A DNA stretch of 64,000 bases from positions 400,454-464,453 of the forward strand of contig NZ_FOXM01000001.1 in assembly GCF_900115715.1 (NCBI RefSeq). Reading direction: 5' to 3'. The DNA comes from Geopseudomonas sagittaria. Lineage in GTDB: Bacteria > Pseudomonadota > Gammaproteobacteria > Pseudomonadales > Pseudomonadaceae. The notes beneath the pieces were generated by a model. It was not told where the DNA came from. It did no database searches and saw only the letters and a list, made by a program, of their open reading frames with translations. This document shows, in pieces, positions 55,963 through 64,000 of the stretch. A program made the position numbers and the translations under genes. How positions within the stretch are numbered: the stretch's first letter is position 1; each line of letters starts with the position of its first letter.

Positions 55963-57294
55963 TCAGCCCAGCGCCAGCACTTCCTCGGCGGCCTGCTCGC
56001 CGGCCTCCACCGCACCCTCGAGGCTGCCCGGCCAGCGCCGGGCCAGGTCGGCGCCGGCGAAGTGCACCCGTCCCAAGGGCCGGCGCAGCGACGGCGCCTG
56101 CAGGCTCCAGCCGCCGGCCGGCCACTGCACGGCGGCGCTGCGCAGAAATGGCTCGTCGGCCCAGCACTGCAGCAGGCACTCCAGCGGCGTGCGCGCCGGC
56201 TCGCCCAACAGGCCGCCCAAGGTATCCAGCAACAGCTGCCGGCGCGCTGGCGCATCCAGTCGAGCGCAGCGCCGCGCCAGCTCGCCATGCAGGCGCACCC
56301 GCAAGACGCCCTCGCCGTTCGCCAGCGGCGGCTGCTCGAGGAGCAGGCAGCCGGCGGCGCTGGACGGCAGCGCAACCTGCGGCAGGCGCTCGCGCCAGAA
56401 CGGTCGCGGGTAGCGCAGCTGGGCATCCAGGCTGGCCTGCGGCAGCAGGTGGCGCAGGCCGTGATCCTGCCAGCCCGCCAGTGCCGGGGAAAAGCCCAGC
56501 TGCACCAGCAGCAGCGCCGGCAGCGCCAGCACCACCCGTCCGGCGCGATAGCGGCCCTGCGCGGTGATCAGCTCGACGCCACGCGCATCCTGCTCCACAG
56601 CCAGCAGCGGCGTGTCGAGGATCAGCCCCTCGCCCAGGCGCGCGGTCAGCCCCTGGCAGATCGCCTGCATGCCGGCCGGCGGACGCTGCTGGCGCTGGCC
56701 GAGACGCAGCTCGCCCAGCCCCGCCGCGCCACCCTGGCGGCGCAGCTGCAGCAGCGCCTGCAGCAGGGACAGCTCCTGCGGCGCCGCCGCGAACAGCAAC
56801 TCGGCCATCTCGCCGCCCAGCTGCCGGGCACTCCGCCCCAGCCAGCGCGCCCGCAGCCAGTCGGCCAGGCTCTGCCGATCGAACGCCAGCGCCTGGGCAT
56901 GCTCCGGCGCCGGCTCGGGCGACAGCAGGGCGGCCTGCCGCTCCAGCTGCTGCCAGAGTCGGCGCAGCTGCAGGCGCGCCAGCCAGGGCAGCTCGGCCAG
57001 CGCCGGCCCGTACAGCCGCTGCAGTGCGGACGCCGGCTCGGCGGGCGACGACTCCAGCGTCAGCCCCAGCTCGCTCACCAGCTGACGCAGACCCACCTGC
57101 CGCTCACCGACACCGCCGGCGCCCAGCTCGACCGTCTGGCCGGCGGCGAACGGGCGCGTTAGGATGCGCCCGCCGATGCGCGAAGCGGCCTCCAGCACGC
57201 GCACGTCCCTGCCGGCCCAGCCCAGCCGCCAGGCGGCCGTCAGCCCGGACAGGCCGGCACCGACCACGATCACCTCGGCGGTTTGCAGCGTCAT
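55963..57294 (-). CDS. Flavin amine oxidase-family protein
   Basis: 443 residues from ATG 57292-57294 (MTLQTAEVIVVGAGLSGLTAAWRL). FAD-binding VVVGAGLSGLTAAWRLGWAG-like VGAGLSGLTAAWRLG, then VRVLEAASRIGGRILT with the conserved GGR, and C-terminal VHFAGADLARRWPGSLEGAVEAGEQAA. It belongs to the monoamine-oxidase/protoporphyrinogen-oxidase-like superfamily. The substrate is unknown. It lies between rimI and the DMT transporter with its own apparent ribosome site. Confidence 0.83.
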   Translation of the reverse strand: MTLQTAEVIVVGAGLSGLTAAWRLGWAGRDVRVLEAASRIGGRILTRPFAAGQTVELGAGGVGERQVGLRQLVSELGLTLESSPAEPASALQRLYGPALAELPWLARLQLRRLWQQLERQAALLSPEPAPEHAQALAFDRQSLADWLRARWLGRSARQLGGEMAELLFAAAPQELSLLQALLQLRRQGGAAGLGELRLGQRQQRPPAGMQAICQGLTARLGEGLILDTPLLAVEQDARGVELITAQGRYRAGRVVLALPALLLVQLGFSPALAGWQDHGLRHLLPQASLDAQLRYPRPFWRERLPQVALPSSAAGCLLLEQPPLANGEGVLRVRLHGELARRCARLDAPARRQLLLDTLGGLLGEPARTPLECLLQCWADEPFLRSAAVQWPAGGWSLQAPSLRRPLGRVHFAGADLARRWPGSLEGAVEAGEQAAEEVLALG

Positions 57295-57384
57295 CAGCAG
57301 GAGTTCCAGACAGCGAAAGGGCAAAGATGAAACGCCGGCGCGCTTGCCGCGGGCCGGCGTCGAACACAAGCAGAACGCAGCGGC

Positions 57385-57837
57385 TCAGTCGAACAACGGG
57401 CAGGCCATCACCAGGGCATCCTCGCGCCCGCCCACCGCCGGGTAGTAGTCGCGGCGGCGGCCGATCTCGTTGAAGCCGAAGCGCTCGTACAGGCGGTAGG
57501 CCGACTGGTTGGAGGCGCGCACCTCGAGGAAGCAGTCGTTGCCGCCGCGCTCGCGGGCGCGCTGCATCAGGTGGGTAAGCAGGCGCAGGCCCAGGCCGCG
57601 ACCCTGGCTTTCCGGCTTGACGGTGATGTTGAGCAGGTGAGCCTCGTCGAGAATCAGGTTGATCACCCCGTGACCGACCTGCTGGCTGCCCTCGAACATC
57701 ACCCAGCACTCGTAGGAGGTCAGCGCATCGCTGAAGGTGCCGCGGGTCCAAGGGTGGCTGAAGGCGGCGTATTCGATCTTGAGTACCGCATCCAGGTCGT
57801 CGGCGCTCATGCGCCGGAAACTTACCGCATCAGTCAT
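57385..57837 (-). CDS. rimI: Ribosomal-protein S18 alanine N-acetyltransferase
   Basis: 150 residues, [39 protein letters not shown]. The GNAT acetyl-CoA loop is VKPESQGRGLGLRLLTHLM, and LEVRASNQSAYRLYERFGFNEIGRRRDYYP is the RimI C-terminal signature. It acetylates the N-terminal Ala of S18. Start overlaps the HolD-like gene by 4 nt, the holD-rimI order also seen in E. coli. Confidence 0.93.
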   Translation of the reverse strand: MTDAVSFRRMSADDLDAVLKIEYAAFSHPWTRGTFSDALTSYECWVMFEGSQQVGHGVINLILDEAHLLNITVKPESQGRGLGLRLLTHLMQRARERGGNDCFLEVRASNQSAYRLYERFGFNEIGRRRDYYPAVGGREDALVMACPLFD

Positions 57838-58640
57838 GGTTCACTCGTCCAGCGACGCATCGCGCGGCGCATGCTCTGCCACAGCTCGGCCTTCAGCGCC
57901 GGAGCCTCCATCAGTTGTTCCAGTCCCGGCAGGGTCCAGGCAGTGCCCAGCCCGCCCAGGCTGATCTCCCGGCACACGGCCAGCTCGTCCTCCTCGCCGG
58001 CAAAGCGCACGGCCGGAGTGCCGATCAGCCAGATGCAGGCCGCCGCCTCTTGCTCCAGCTGGCCCTGCAGGACCGCACGCACGTAGTCGCGCGCCGCCGC
58101 CGGGCCCTGGTCGAATTCGCGGTTGCCACGCAGCAGCGGCCAGCGGATCGGCTCGCCGAGGGGGCGCGGACTGTCCGGCAGCCTGGCGGCATGCAGCAGA
58201 TCCTTGAGCAGGCGATAGGCCGGATCGCGACTGGCGAAGCCTTCGCCGGTCGGCAGTTCGACCAGCAGCAGGCAGTTGCCGGCACGCAGCACCTGCAACA
58301 CGAAGCGCGGCGGCGCCTCGCGGCGCACCTCGACGAGCGGCGGCGTTGCGACGACCGGAACAGCTGCCTTGGCCGCTACCGGCTTGACCGGCAGCACGGC
58401 GATCTTGCGCGGCGCAAGCGGCTTTTTCGCTACCGGGTTTTGCGCCGGCGACGCGGCGACCTCGGCCGGCGCAGCGCCGACCGGCGCCGGTCGCTGCCGG
58501 CGCTGCGGCTCGGCGTCTGCTGCGGGCAGAGCCAGCAACGCTGCGCGCGACGGCGCAGCGAACGGCAGCACGGTACGCGGCAACCAGGTGGTTACCTGCA
58601 TGGCGCCGAGGTAGGCTCGGCGCTGCTGCTCGTCGATCAA
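57834..58640 (-). CDS. holD: DNA polymerase III psi subunit (HolD-like)
   Basis: 268 residues with a TTG start at 58640 giving [22 protein letters not shown], similar to the E. coli psi N-terminus (RRDWQLQQLGITQWSLRRP) that binds chi. The end [14 protein letters not shown] resembles E. coli ARAALWQQI. The middle is Ala/Pro/Lys-rich (about 40-110), making it twice as long as E. coli psi. The holD-rimI order supports it. Pseudomonad psi is recalled as a cryptic, diverged protein often misannotated as TonB-like. An ATG at 58599-58601 would drop the conserved N-terminus. Overlaps leuA as TTGA. Confidence 0.7.
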   Translation of the reverse strand: MIDEQQRRAYLGAMQVTTWLPRTVLPFAAPSRAALLALPAADAEPQRRQRPAPVGAAPAEVAASPAQNPVAKKPLAPRKIAVLPVKPVAAKAAVPVVATPPLVEVRREAPPRFVLQVLRAGNCLLLVELPTGEGFASRDPAYRLLKDLLHAARLPDSPRPLGEPIRWPLLRGNREFDQGPAAARDYVRAVLQGQLEQEAAACIWLIGTPAVRFAGEEDELAVCREISLGGLGTAWTLPGLEQLMEAPALKAELWQSMRRAMRRWTSEP

Positions 58641-60184
58641 ACGCCGTCCGCCTGCGGGTGGGTCTTGTGGACGCCGGCCTGCATCAGGTTCAGCGCGTTG
58701 AGATAGGCCTTGGCCGAGGCGGCGAGGATGTCGGTGTCGGCGCCGTTGCCGTTGACGATGCGCCCGCCCTTCTCCAGGCGCACGGTGACCTCGCCCTGCG
58801 AGTCGGTACCCTGGGTGATGGCATTGACCGAGTACAACTGCAGGTTGGCCTGCGACTGGGCGATCGCCTCGATGGCCTTGAAGGTGGCGTCCACCGGGCC
58901 GGCACCACTGGACGTGGCCTTGTGCTCGACGCCATCGACGCTGAGCACCAGCTGCGCCTGCGGCACCTCGCCGGTCTTGCTCGCCACTTCGAGGAAGGCC
59001 AGCTTGAAGTGCTCCGGCGCTTCCTCGCCGAGGCTGTCGGAAACCAGCGCCTGCAGGTCCTCGTCGAAGATCTCGTGCTTCTTGTCGGCCAGCTCCTTGA
59101 AGCGGGCGAAGGCGGCGTTCAGCTCGGCCTCGCCGGGCAGGACGATGCCCAGCTCCTCGAGGCGCGCACGGAAGGCGTTGCGCCCGGAGTGCTTGCCCAT
59201 GACCATCTTGTTGGCGTTCCAGCCGACGTCCTGGGCGCGCATGATCTCGTAGGTTTCACGGTGCTTGAGCACGCCGTCCTGGTGGATGCCCGACTCATGG
59301 GCGAAGGCGTTGGCACCGACGATGGCCTTGTTCGGCTGCACCGGGAAGCCGGTGATGCCGGAGACCAGCCGCGAGGTGCTGAGGATGTGCTCGGTCTCGA
59401 TGTTGGTATACACGCCGAGCAGGTCCTGGCGGGTCTTGATCGCCATGACGATCTCTTCCAGCGCGGCGTTGCCGGCGCGCTCGCCCAGACCGTTGATGGT
59501 GCACTCCACCTGACGCGCACCGGCGACCACCGCGGCCAGCGAGTTGGCCACCGCCAGACCGAGGTCGTTGTGGCAGTGCACCGAGAACACCGCCTTGTCG
59601 GCGTTGGGGATGCGCTCGAGCAACTGGCGCATGGTTTCCGCGTACTGGTGCGGGATCGAGTAGCCGACGGTGTCCGGGATGTTGATGGTGCGCGCGCCGG
59701 CGTCGATGGCCGCCTCGATGATCCGGCAGAGGAAGTCGATTTCCGAACGGCCGGCGTCCTCGCAGGAGAACTCGACGTCGGCGCACAGGCTGCGCGCCTT
59801 CTTCACCGCGCGCACCGCCTGCTCGATCACCTGGTCCGGCTGCATGCGCAGCTTGTACTGCATGTGGATCGGACTGGTGGCGATGAAGGTGTGGATGCGC
59901 CCGCTGTTGGCGTTCTTCAGCGCCTCGGCGGCGCGCTCGATGTCGCCGTCCAGCGCTCGCGACAGGCTGCAGATGGTGCTGTCCTTGATGGTCTCGGCAA
60001 TCGCCTTGACCGCCTCGAAGTCGCCCGGGCTGGCAATGGCGAAGCCCGCCTCGATCACGTCGACACGCATGCGCTCCAGCGCCTTGGCGATGCGCAGCTT
60101 CTCTTCCTTGGTCATGGACGCGCCGGGGCTCTGCTCGCCGTCGCGCAGCGTGGTGTCGAATATGATGACGCGGTCGTTGCTCAT
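58637..60184 (-). CDS. leuA: 2-isopropylmalate synthase, LeuA1 (E. coli) type
   Basis: 515 residues from ATG 60182-60184 ([20 protein letters not shown]), preceded by GGAGATC. TIM-barrel with [20 protein letters not shown], the metal site, and [20 protein letters not shown]-terminal LeuA dimer domain from about 380 (leucine feedback). It condenses acetyl-CoA with 2-oxoisovalerate. The length fits the E. coli-type LeuA1, not the roughly 556-residue enzyme recalled as the main LeuA of P. aeruginosa. It overlaps holD by 4 nt. Confidence 0.93.
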   Translation of the reverse strand: MSNDRVIIFDTTLRDGEQSPGASMTKEEKLRIAKALERMRVDVIEAGFAIASPGDFEAVKAIAETIKDSTICSLSRALDGDIERAAEALKNANSGRIHTFIATSPIHMQYKLRMQPDQVIEQAVRAVKKARSLCADVEFSCEDAGRSEIDFLCRIIEAAIDAGARTINIPDTVGYSIPHQYAETMRQLLERIPNADKAVFSVHCHNDLGLAVANSLAAVVAGARQVECTINGLGERAGNAALEEIVMAIKTRQDLLGVYTNIETEHILSTSRLVSGITGFPVQPNKAIVGANAFAHESGIHQDGVLKHRETYEIMRAQDVGWNANKMVMGKHSGRNAFRARLEELGIVLPGEAELNAAFARFKELADKKHEIFDEDLQALVSDSLGEEAPEHFKLAFLEVASKTGEVPQAQLVLSVDGVEHKATSSGAGPVDATFKAIEAIAQSQANLQLYSVNAITQGTDSQGEVTVRLEKGGRIVNGNGADTDILAASAKAYLNALNLMQAGVHKTHPQADGV

Positions 60185-60294
60185 GTCGATCTCCTGGTGA
60201 TCCCGGCGCGGGCGTGTCGTTGCACGCCGATTCATCTGCAGATTGTGGCCCGAATCCCGCTGCCGGGAAAGCATCGAACCGCGCCGCTGGCCGA

Positions 60295-62577
60295 TCAGTG
60301 CCCGAGCGGGATCTTCGGCGCCCAGCGCAGCCACTCGTCCTGAGGCTCGTCGAACAGGGCGAAGGTCTGTCCTGGATGCACCGGGCTGGGGTCTTCCGGA
60401 GTGGCGAAGGCGATGCCACCGGCAATGATCGCCTCCACCGACTCGGTGCGCACCTGCACGCCCTTGAGCAGGCCGAAGTCGACGTCGACGCCACTGGCAT
60501 TCCAGAAGCGGCTGCCGCCGCGTACCAGCGCGGCATACTGCGGCTCGATGCGGATATGGATCAGCACGCGGTCGGCACGCGGTCCCAGCTCCAGACGGGT
60601 CACCTTGCCCACCGGCACCCCCCGATAGCTCACGGCATCTCCCGTGACGACCGAGCCGCGGCGGGCGGCACTCAGCACCAGCGCCAGACCGGGCTCCTCG
60701 GCCAGCGCCTGCGGTGCCTGGGCCTGCAGCTCGAAGATGCTCTGCCGCGCTCCCGCCCGCGCCGCCGGCTGCACTTCCAGATAGGGACCGCTGACCAGGG
60801 TATCGAGATTGGCCGTACGTGCCAGACCCAACTCCGGACGCACCACCCAGAAGCGGCTGCCCGCGCGGGCGATGCGCTCTTCGGCCTCGGTAACGCGCAC
60901 CTGGAGCAGCACCGCCGCCATGTCGTCGCTGAGGCGTATCTGCTCCACCTGGCCGACATCCAGCCCGCGGAAGCGCAACGGCGTCCCCTCGCGCAGGCCG
61001 TCGCTGCGCGCGGCACGCAGCTCGATCAGCCGACCCAGGGCGAGCGCCTGCTTCTCGTCGGCGAACAGCGCAAAGCGCCGAAAGCGCGCCACCGGTGCCG
61101 CCTTCAGGTCGGGGGTATCGAAGGCGATGCCACCCAGCACCAGGGTCTGCAGCGACTCGCTCTTCACCTCGATTCCCGACAGGCCGCCTTTCAGGCTGAT
61201 GCCGCTGGCATTCCAGAAGCGCGTCGACGCATTGACCAAGGCGGCGTAATCCGGCTCGATGTGCACATCGAGCATCACCTCGCGGCGGTTCTCCGCAAGC
61301 TGGTAGCTCTGCACGCTGCCCACGCGTATCTGTCGGTACAGAATCGGCGTGCCGACATCCAGCGACCCCAGTCGCTCGGCGGCCAGACGCAGGTGCAGAC
61401 CGGGGGCGTCGACGTTCAGTGGCGGCGCCTTGGCGCGGACGCTGAACTCGCGTGCCGGGACGCCCTCCTTGCCGAAACGCACGGCGAGGAAGTTGCCCTG
61501 CACCAGCGCTTCAAGGCCGGTGATGCCGGCCAGCGAAATCGACGGTTTGACCACCCAGAACTCGCTGCTGTTCAACAGCAGCTCCTCGGTACGCGGGTCC
61601 ATGGTCAGCTCGGCCATGGGCCTGGAGAAATCCGTCCCCATGTCGAGTTTCCTCAGCGTCCCCACCTGCACGCCATTGAACACCACCGGCGTGCGCCCCG
61701 GCTGCAGACCGCTGACATTGTCCAGTTGCAGCTGGACCCTGAACCCGGTCTCCGCCGCCTCGAAGTCCTCGTAGAGACGGAAGGGGAATGCCGGATCGGT
61801 TGGCGGGCTATCCTGACGATGCTCGGGGGTGGCAAAGGCGATGCCGCCGGTGGCGATGCTGACCAGCGATTCGGCTCGCAACTTGAAGCCGGACAGGCCG
61901 CCGCTGAAACTGATGCCGCTGGCATTCCAGAAGCGCGTGTGCTTGCGCACCAGATGCGCATAGGGCTGCTCGACGTAGATCTGGATCTCGATGGTGCGCA
62001 GGTCTTCGCCGAGCCGGTAGTTCTTGACCTGGCCGACCCTTATCTGCCGGTAGAACACCGGACTGCCCCGATCGATGGAGCCGAGGCGATCGGCCTTGAG
62101 GGTGATGTGCAGTCCCGGGAGGCTGTCCGCCAGCGGCGGCGGCTCGGCAAGCGCCTTGAACTCACGGACCAGCTTGCCTTTGGCCGGCTCGATGGCGATG
62201 TAGATGCCTGACACCAGGGTTTCCAGCCCCGTCACGCCGGCCAGCGAAACCCGCGGCCTGACCAGCCAGAAGCGGGTGTCCTTGCTCAGGTAGTCCTGGG
62301 CCTCGCGATTGATTTCGATGGTGGCATCCACCCCCTGGATGTCCGCGCTGACATGCAGGCCGACCACCTTGCCCACGGCGATCCCCTTGTACATGACCTG
62401 GGTCTTGTTGACCTGGATGCCGTCGCCGTCAGCAAAATGCACCTGGACATCCATGCCTGCTTCGCTGAAGGCACGCCAGAGCAGCCAGAGGCCGATCACC
62501 AGGGCCAGCAGCGGCAACACCCAGATGGCAGACCAGCTGCTGGTCTTGCGGATATTGGGCTGTTCGAGTTCAGTCAT
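60295..62577 (-). CDS. PqiB/LetB-like protein with six MCE domains
   Basis: 760 residues. One N-terminal membrane helix ([19 protein letters not shown]), then six MCE repeats I can count by their DG...[19 protein letters not shown] cores ([112 protein letters not shown]). FWNASGI/V recurs three times, so the repeats look like three tandem pairs. E. coli PqiB has three and LetB seven. It should form a periplasm-spanning lipid tunnel with the two PqiA-like proteins upstream. Confidence 0.87.
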   Translation of the reverse strand: MTELEQPNIRKTSSWSAIWVLPLLALVIGLWLLWRAFSEAGMDVQVHFADGDGIQVNKTQVMYKGIAVGKVVGLHVSADIQGVDATIEINREAQDYLSKDTRFWLVRPRVSLAGVTGLETLVSGIYIAIEPAKGKLVREFKALAEPPPLADSLPGLHITLKADRLGSIDRGSPVFYRQIRVGQVKNYRLGEDLRTIEIQIYVEQPYAHLVRKHTRFWNASGISFSGGLSGFKLRAESLVSIATGGIAFATPEHRQDSPPTDPAFPFRLYEDFEAAETGFRVQLQLDNVSGLQPGRTPVVFNGVQVGTLRKLDMGTDFSRPMAELTMDPRTEELLLNSSEFWVVKPSISLAGITGLEALVQGNFLAVRFGKEGVPAREFSVRAKAPPLNVDAPGLHLRLAAERLGSLDVGTPILYRQIRVGSVQSYQLAENRREVMLDVHIEPDYAALVNASTRFWNASGISLKGGLSGIEVKSESLQTLVLGGIAFDTPDLKAAPVARFRRFALFADEKQALALGRLIELRAARSDGLREGTPLRFRGLDVGQVEQIRLSDDMAAVLLQVRVTEAEERIARAGSRFWVVRPELGLARTANLDTLVSGPYLEVQPAARAGARQSIFELQAQAPQALAEEPGLALVLSAARRGSVVTGDAVSYRGVPVGKVTRLELGPRADRVLIHIRIEPQYAALVRGGSRFWNASGVDVDFGLLKGVQVRTESVEAIIAGGIAFATPEDPSPVHPGQTFALFDEPQDEWLRWAPKIPLGH

Positions 62578-63199
62578 GAGCGGGGTCCGCGTCGGTGTTG
62601 TCCCAGATCAGCCGGGGGTCGAAGGTCAGCGCTGCCAGCATGGTCAGCACCACCACGGCAGCAAAAGCCATCGCCCCACTGCCAGCCTCGACACTGGCCA
62701 GGTTGCCGAAGCTGACCAGTGCCACCAGTATGGCAATGACGAAGATGTCCAGCATCGACCAGCGGCCGATCCACTCGATGAAGCGGAACATGACGATGCG
62801 CTGGCGCGGTGACAGCCGCTGATGGCGCTGCACGGAAAACAGCAGCAAGGCGATGCCCGACAACTTGAGCGTCGGCACCAGAATGCTGGCGACGAATACC
62901 ACCAGGGCGATGGGCAGCATGCCCGCATGGATCAGCTCGATCACGCCGCCCATGATGGTCGCCGGGCTGCCTTGCCCGAACAGATTGACCGTCATGATCG
63001 GCAGCAGGTTCGCCGGGATGTAGAGAAGCGCTGCCGTGCACAGCAGCGCCCAGGTCCGCGCGATGCTGTTCGGGCGGCGCGGATGCAGCCGCGCACCGCA
63101 GCGTCGGCAGTGCTGATGCGCCACCGACATCCGGCGATTCAGCTGGTGGCACTCGCTGCACACCAGAATGCCGGCATCAATCGCGCGCATGTCCGTCAT
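62570..63199 (-). CDS. PqiA-domain membrane protein, second half
   Basis: 209 residues. An N-terminal zinc-ribbon CSECHQLNRRMSVAHQHCRRCGARLH, then four hydrophobic helices (ALLCTAALLYIPANLLPIMTV, ALVVFVASILVPTLKL, MLDIFVIAILVALVSFG, GAMAFAAVVVLTMLAALTF). It corresponds to the C-terminal half of E. coli PqiA/LetA, where both halves are fused in one protein. It overlaps the first half by 23 nt and the MCE gene by 8 nt, so all three are co-translated. Confidence 0.88.
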   Translation of the reverse strand: MTDMRAIDAGILVCSECHQLNRRMSVAHQHCRRCGARLHPRRPNSIARTWALLCTAALLYIPANLLPIMTVNLFGQGSPATIMGGVIELIHAGMLPIALVVFVASILVPTLKLSGIALLLFSVQRHQRLSPRQRIVMFRFIEWIGRWSMLDIFVIAILVALVSFGNLASVEAGSGAMAFAAVVVLTMLAALTFDPRLIWDNTDADPAHD

Positions 63200-63839
63200 C
63201 CTCCAGCGCCTCCCAGATCTGGTGGGGCGACATGCTCACCTCCAGCCATATCTGGGCCAGCAGCAGACCGACGAAGCAGAAGAGGCCTGAGCCCAAGGTA
63301 AGGTCGGCCATGTCGATCAGCTTGACGATGGATACCAGAATGCCGATCAGGTAGACCTCGAGCATGCCCCACTCACGCAGGTGGTGGTAGGAACGGTACA
63401 ACCGGCGGCCCCAGGCCAGCGCCAACCGCCAGCGGATACTGAGCAGCACCAGCAGCTGGCAGAGCAGTTTGAGCAGCGGAATGACCATGCTGCACAGGAA
63501 GACGATCAACGCCACGACCTCCATGCCGCCATGATAGAGGCTGACCACCCCGCTCCAGAGCGTATCCTCGGTGGTCTGGCCCAGGAGGGTGAGGCGCATG
63601 ATCGGCAGGAAATTGGCTGGCAGGAACAGCACCAGCGCCGTCAGCACCAGCGCCAGACTGCGACGCTGCACTTGTGCACGATGGGCGAACAGCTCGAATC
63701 CACAACGCGGACAGGAGGCTTTCTGCTCGAGCTGCAGCTGCGGCTTACGCATCAGCAAATCGCACTCATGGCAGGCCACCAACTCGTCGAGTGGCAGGTC
63801 CTGCAGTGCACTGGCGGGAACAGATGCGGGGTCGGACAT
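63177..63839 (-). CDS. PqiA-domain membrane protein, first half
   Basis: 220 residues. Zinc-ribbon CHECDLLMRKPQLQLEQKASCPRCGFELF, then four hydrophobic helices (SLALVLTALVLFLPANFLPIM, VVALIVFLCSMVIPLLKLL, MLEVYLIGILVSIVKLID, SGLFCFVGLLLAQIWL). Equivalent to the N-terminal half of E. coli PqiA/LetA. First gene of the pqi-like operon, transcribed away from the rrn terminator. Confidence 0.88.
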   Translation of the reverse strand: MSDPASVPASALQDLPLDELVACHECDLLMRKPQLQLEQKASCPRCGFELFAHRAQVQRRSLALVLTALVLFLPANFLPIMRLTLLGQTTEDTLWSGVVSLYHGGMEVVALIVFLCSMVIPLLKLLCQLLVLLSIRWRLALAWGRRLYRSYHHLREWGMLEVYLIGILVSIVKLIDMADLTLGSGLFCFVGLLLAQIWLEVSMSPHQIWEALEDDGHARD

Positions 63840-63921
63840 GGGACATCACTCTGGACGCAGCACGCTCATTGTATCCGAGCGTAGCAGCCAGCCGTTGGCG
63901 GTCGACGGATGCCGAAAAGCC

Positions 63922-63955
63922 GAAACCCCGACCAGCGTTAGCTGATCGGGGTTTC
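63922..63955 (-). terminator. rrn operon terminator
   Basis: GAAACCCCGA (63922-63931) / TCGGGGTTTC (63946-63955) with inner CAGC / GCTG around GTTA; on the minus strand it follows the 5S gene by about 10 nt and is followed by GGCTTTTCGG. Confidence 0.88.
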
Positions 63956-63964
63956 TGTATAGGT

Positions 63965-64000
63965 GCTTGACGATGACCTACTCTCACATGGAGAAGCTCC
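63965..64000 (-). rRNA. rrf: 5S ribosomal RNA, 3' end (cut by window edge)
   Basis: On the minus strand the segment ends CCATGTGAGAGTAGGTCATC followed by GTCAAGC, the standard 3' end of Pseudomonas 5S rRNA, whose 5' half would lie beyond 64000. An rrn operon is therefore transcribed into the window from the right. Confidence 0.93.

Noticed and set aside
58658..60343. 561-codon open frame antisense to leuA
   Set aside because: It mirrors leuA codon-for-codon; composition is His/Val/Gly/Asp-rich as expected for an antisense shadow of a G+C-rich gene, and it has no domain pattern or ribosome site.
60214..62211. 665-codon open frame antisense to the MCE gene
   Set aside because: Low-complexity His/Gln/Arg/Ala sequence; the opposite strand encodes six evident MCE repeats.

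Overview
The window looks like the chromosome of a Pseudomonas (broad sense). It is G+C-rich with strong third-position G/C bias. It carries pilSR, gdhA, the lolB-ispE-tRNA(Gln)-prs-rplY-pth-ychF block, hemA-prfA-prmC, a CueR and a LitR-type light-response cluster next to hemH, all arranged as is familiar in pseudomonads. I cannot name a species. There is no prophage, transposase, integrase, CRISPR array or restriction system. The only visibly foreign-looking stretch is the AT-richer flp/prepilin-peptidase end of the Tad locus (about 18.75-19.6 kb).

Layout. (1) 0-6.4 kb: the 5' end of nadE (minus), a small zinc-ribbon membrane protein, the PilS/PilR two-component system, NADP-glutamate dehydrogenase, and an AraC-type regulator with a degenerate receiver domain that ends in eight tandem in-frame TAG stops. 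(2) 6.5-19.5 kb, minus strand: a Tad/Flp pilus locus transcribed from flp leftwards (flp, tadV, an AAA+ ATPase, rcpC, rcpA, a small lipoprotein, tadG, two TadE-like genes, tadZ, tadA, tadB, tadC, tadD). The secretin gene contains a run of nine G. (3) 20-22 kb: CueR with a recognisable 19-bp-spacer promoter, and a lytic transglycosylase. (4) 22-34.2 kb: hemH and a TIGR01777 epimerase (minus), facing a long plus-strand cluster: FAD oxidoreductase, Trp-rich protein, DUF523/DUF1722, LitR-like MerR regulator, photolyase, NTF2-like protein, SDR, flavin oxidase, DUF1365, Cfa-like methyltransferase and DUF2878. Direct TGTACA repeats with exact 12-bp spacing sit in both of its promoter regions, so this is probably a light-inducible photodamage, porphyrin and membrane-lipid module. 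(5) 34.2-39.9 kb, minus: pagL, murI, moeB, prmC, prfA, hemA. (6) 40-47 kb, plus: TPR lipoprotein, lolB, ispE, two identical tRNA-Gln genes, prs, rplY, pth, ychF. (7) 47.2-54 kb: an arginine/ornithine module of ornithine cyclodeaminase, arginase, two Lrp/AsnC regulators and a polar amino-acid ABC importer. (8) 54.1-58.6 kb: tRNA-Met, a small secreted protein, a DMT transporter preceded by a 29-codon Arg-rich upstream ORF, a flavin amine oxidase, rimI and a cryptic holD. (9) 58.6-64 kb, minus: leuA, a six-MCE-domain PqiB/LetB-like protein, two separate PqiA halves, and the 3' end of a 5S rRNA with its rrn terminator.

The most interesting items are the LitR-type operator array with its cluster, the coupled Arg-rich leader peptide of the DMT transporter, the G9 tract in rcpA, the AAA+ ATPase embedded in the Tad locus, and a family of GTAGGGTGG-ended palindromic mini-elements. 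All function calls come from reading the sequence and recalled family knowledge; no database search was run.
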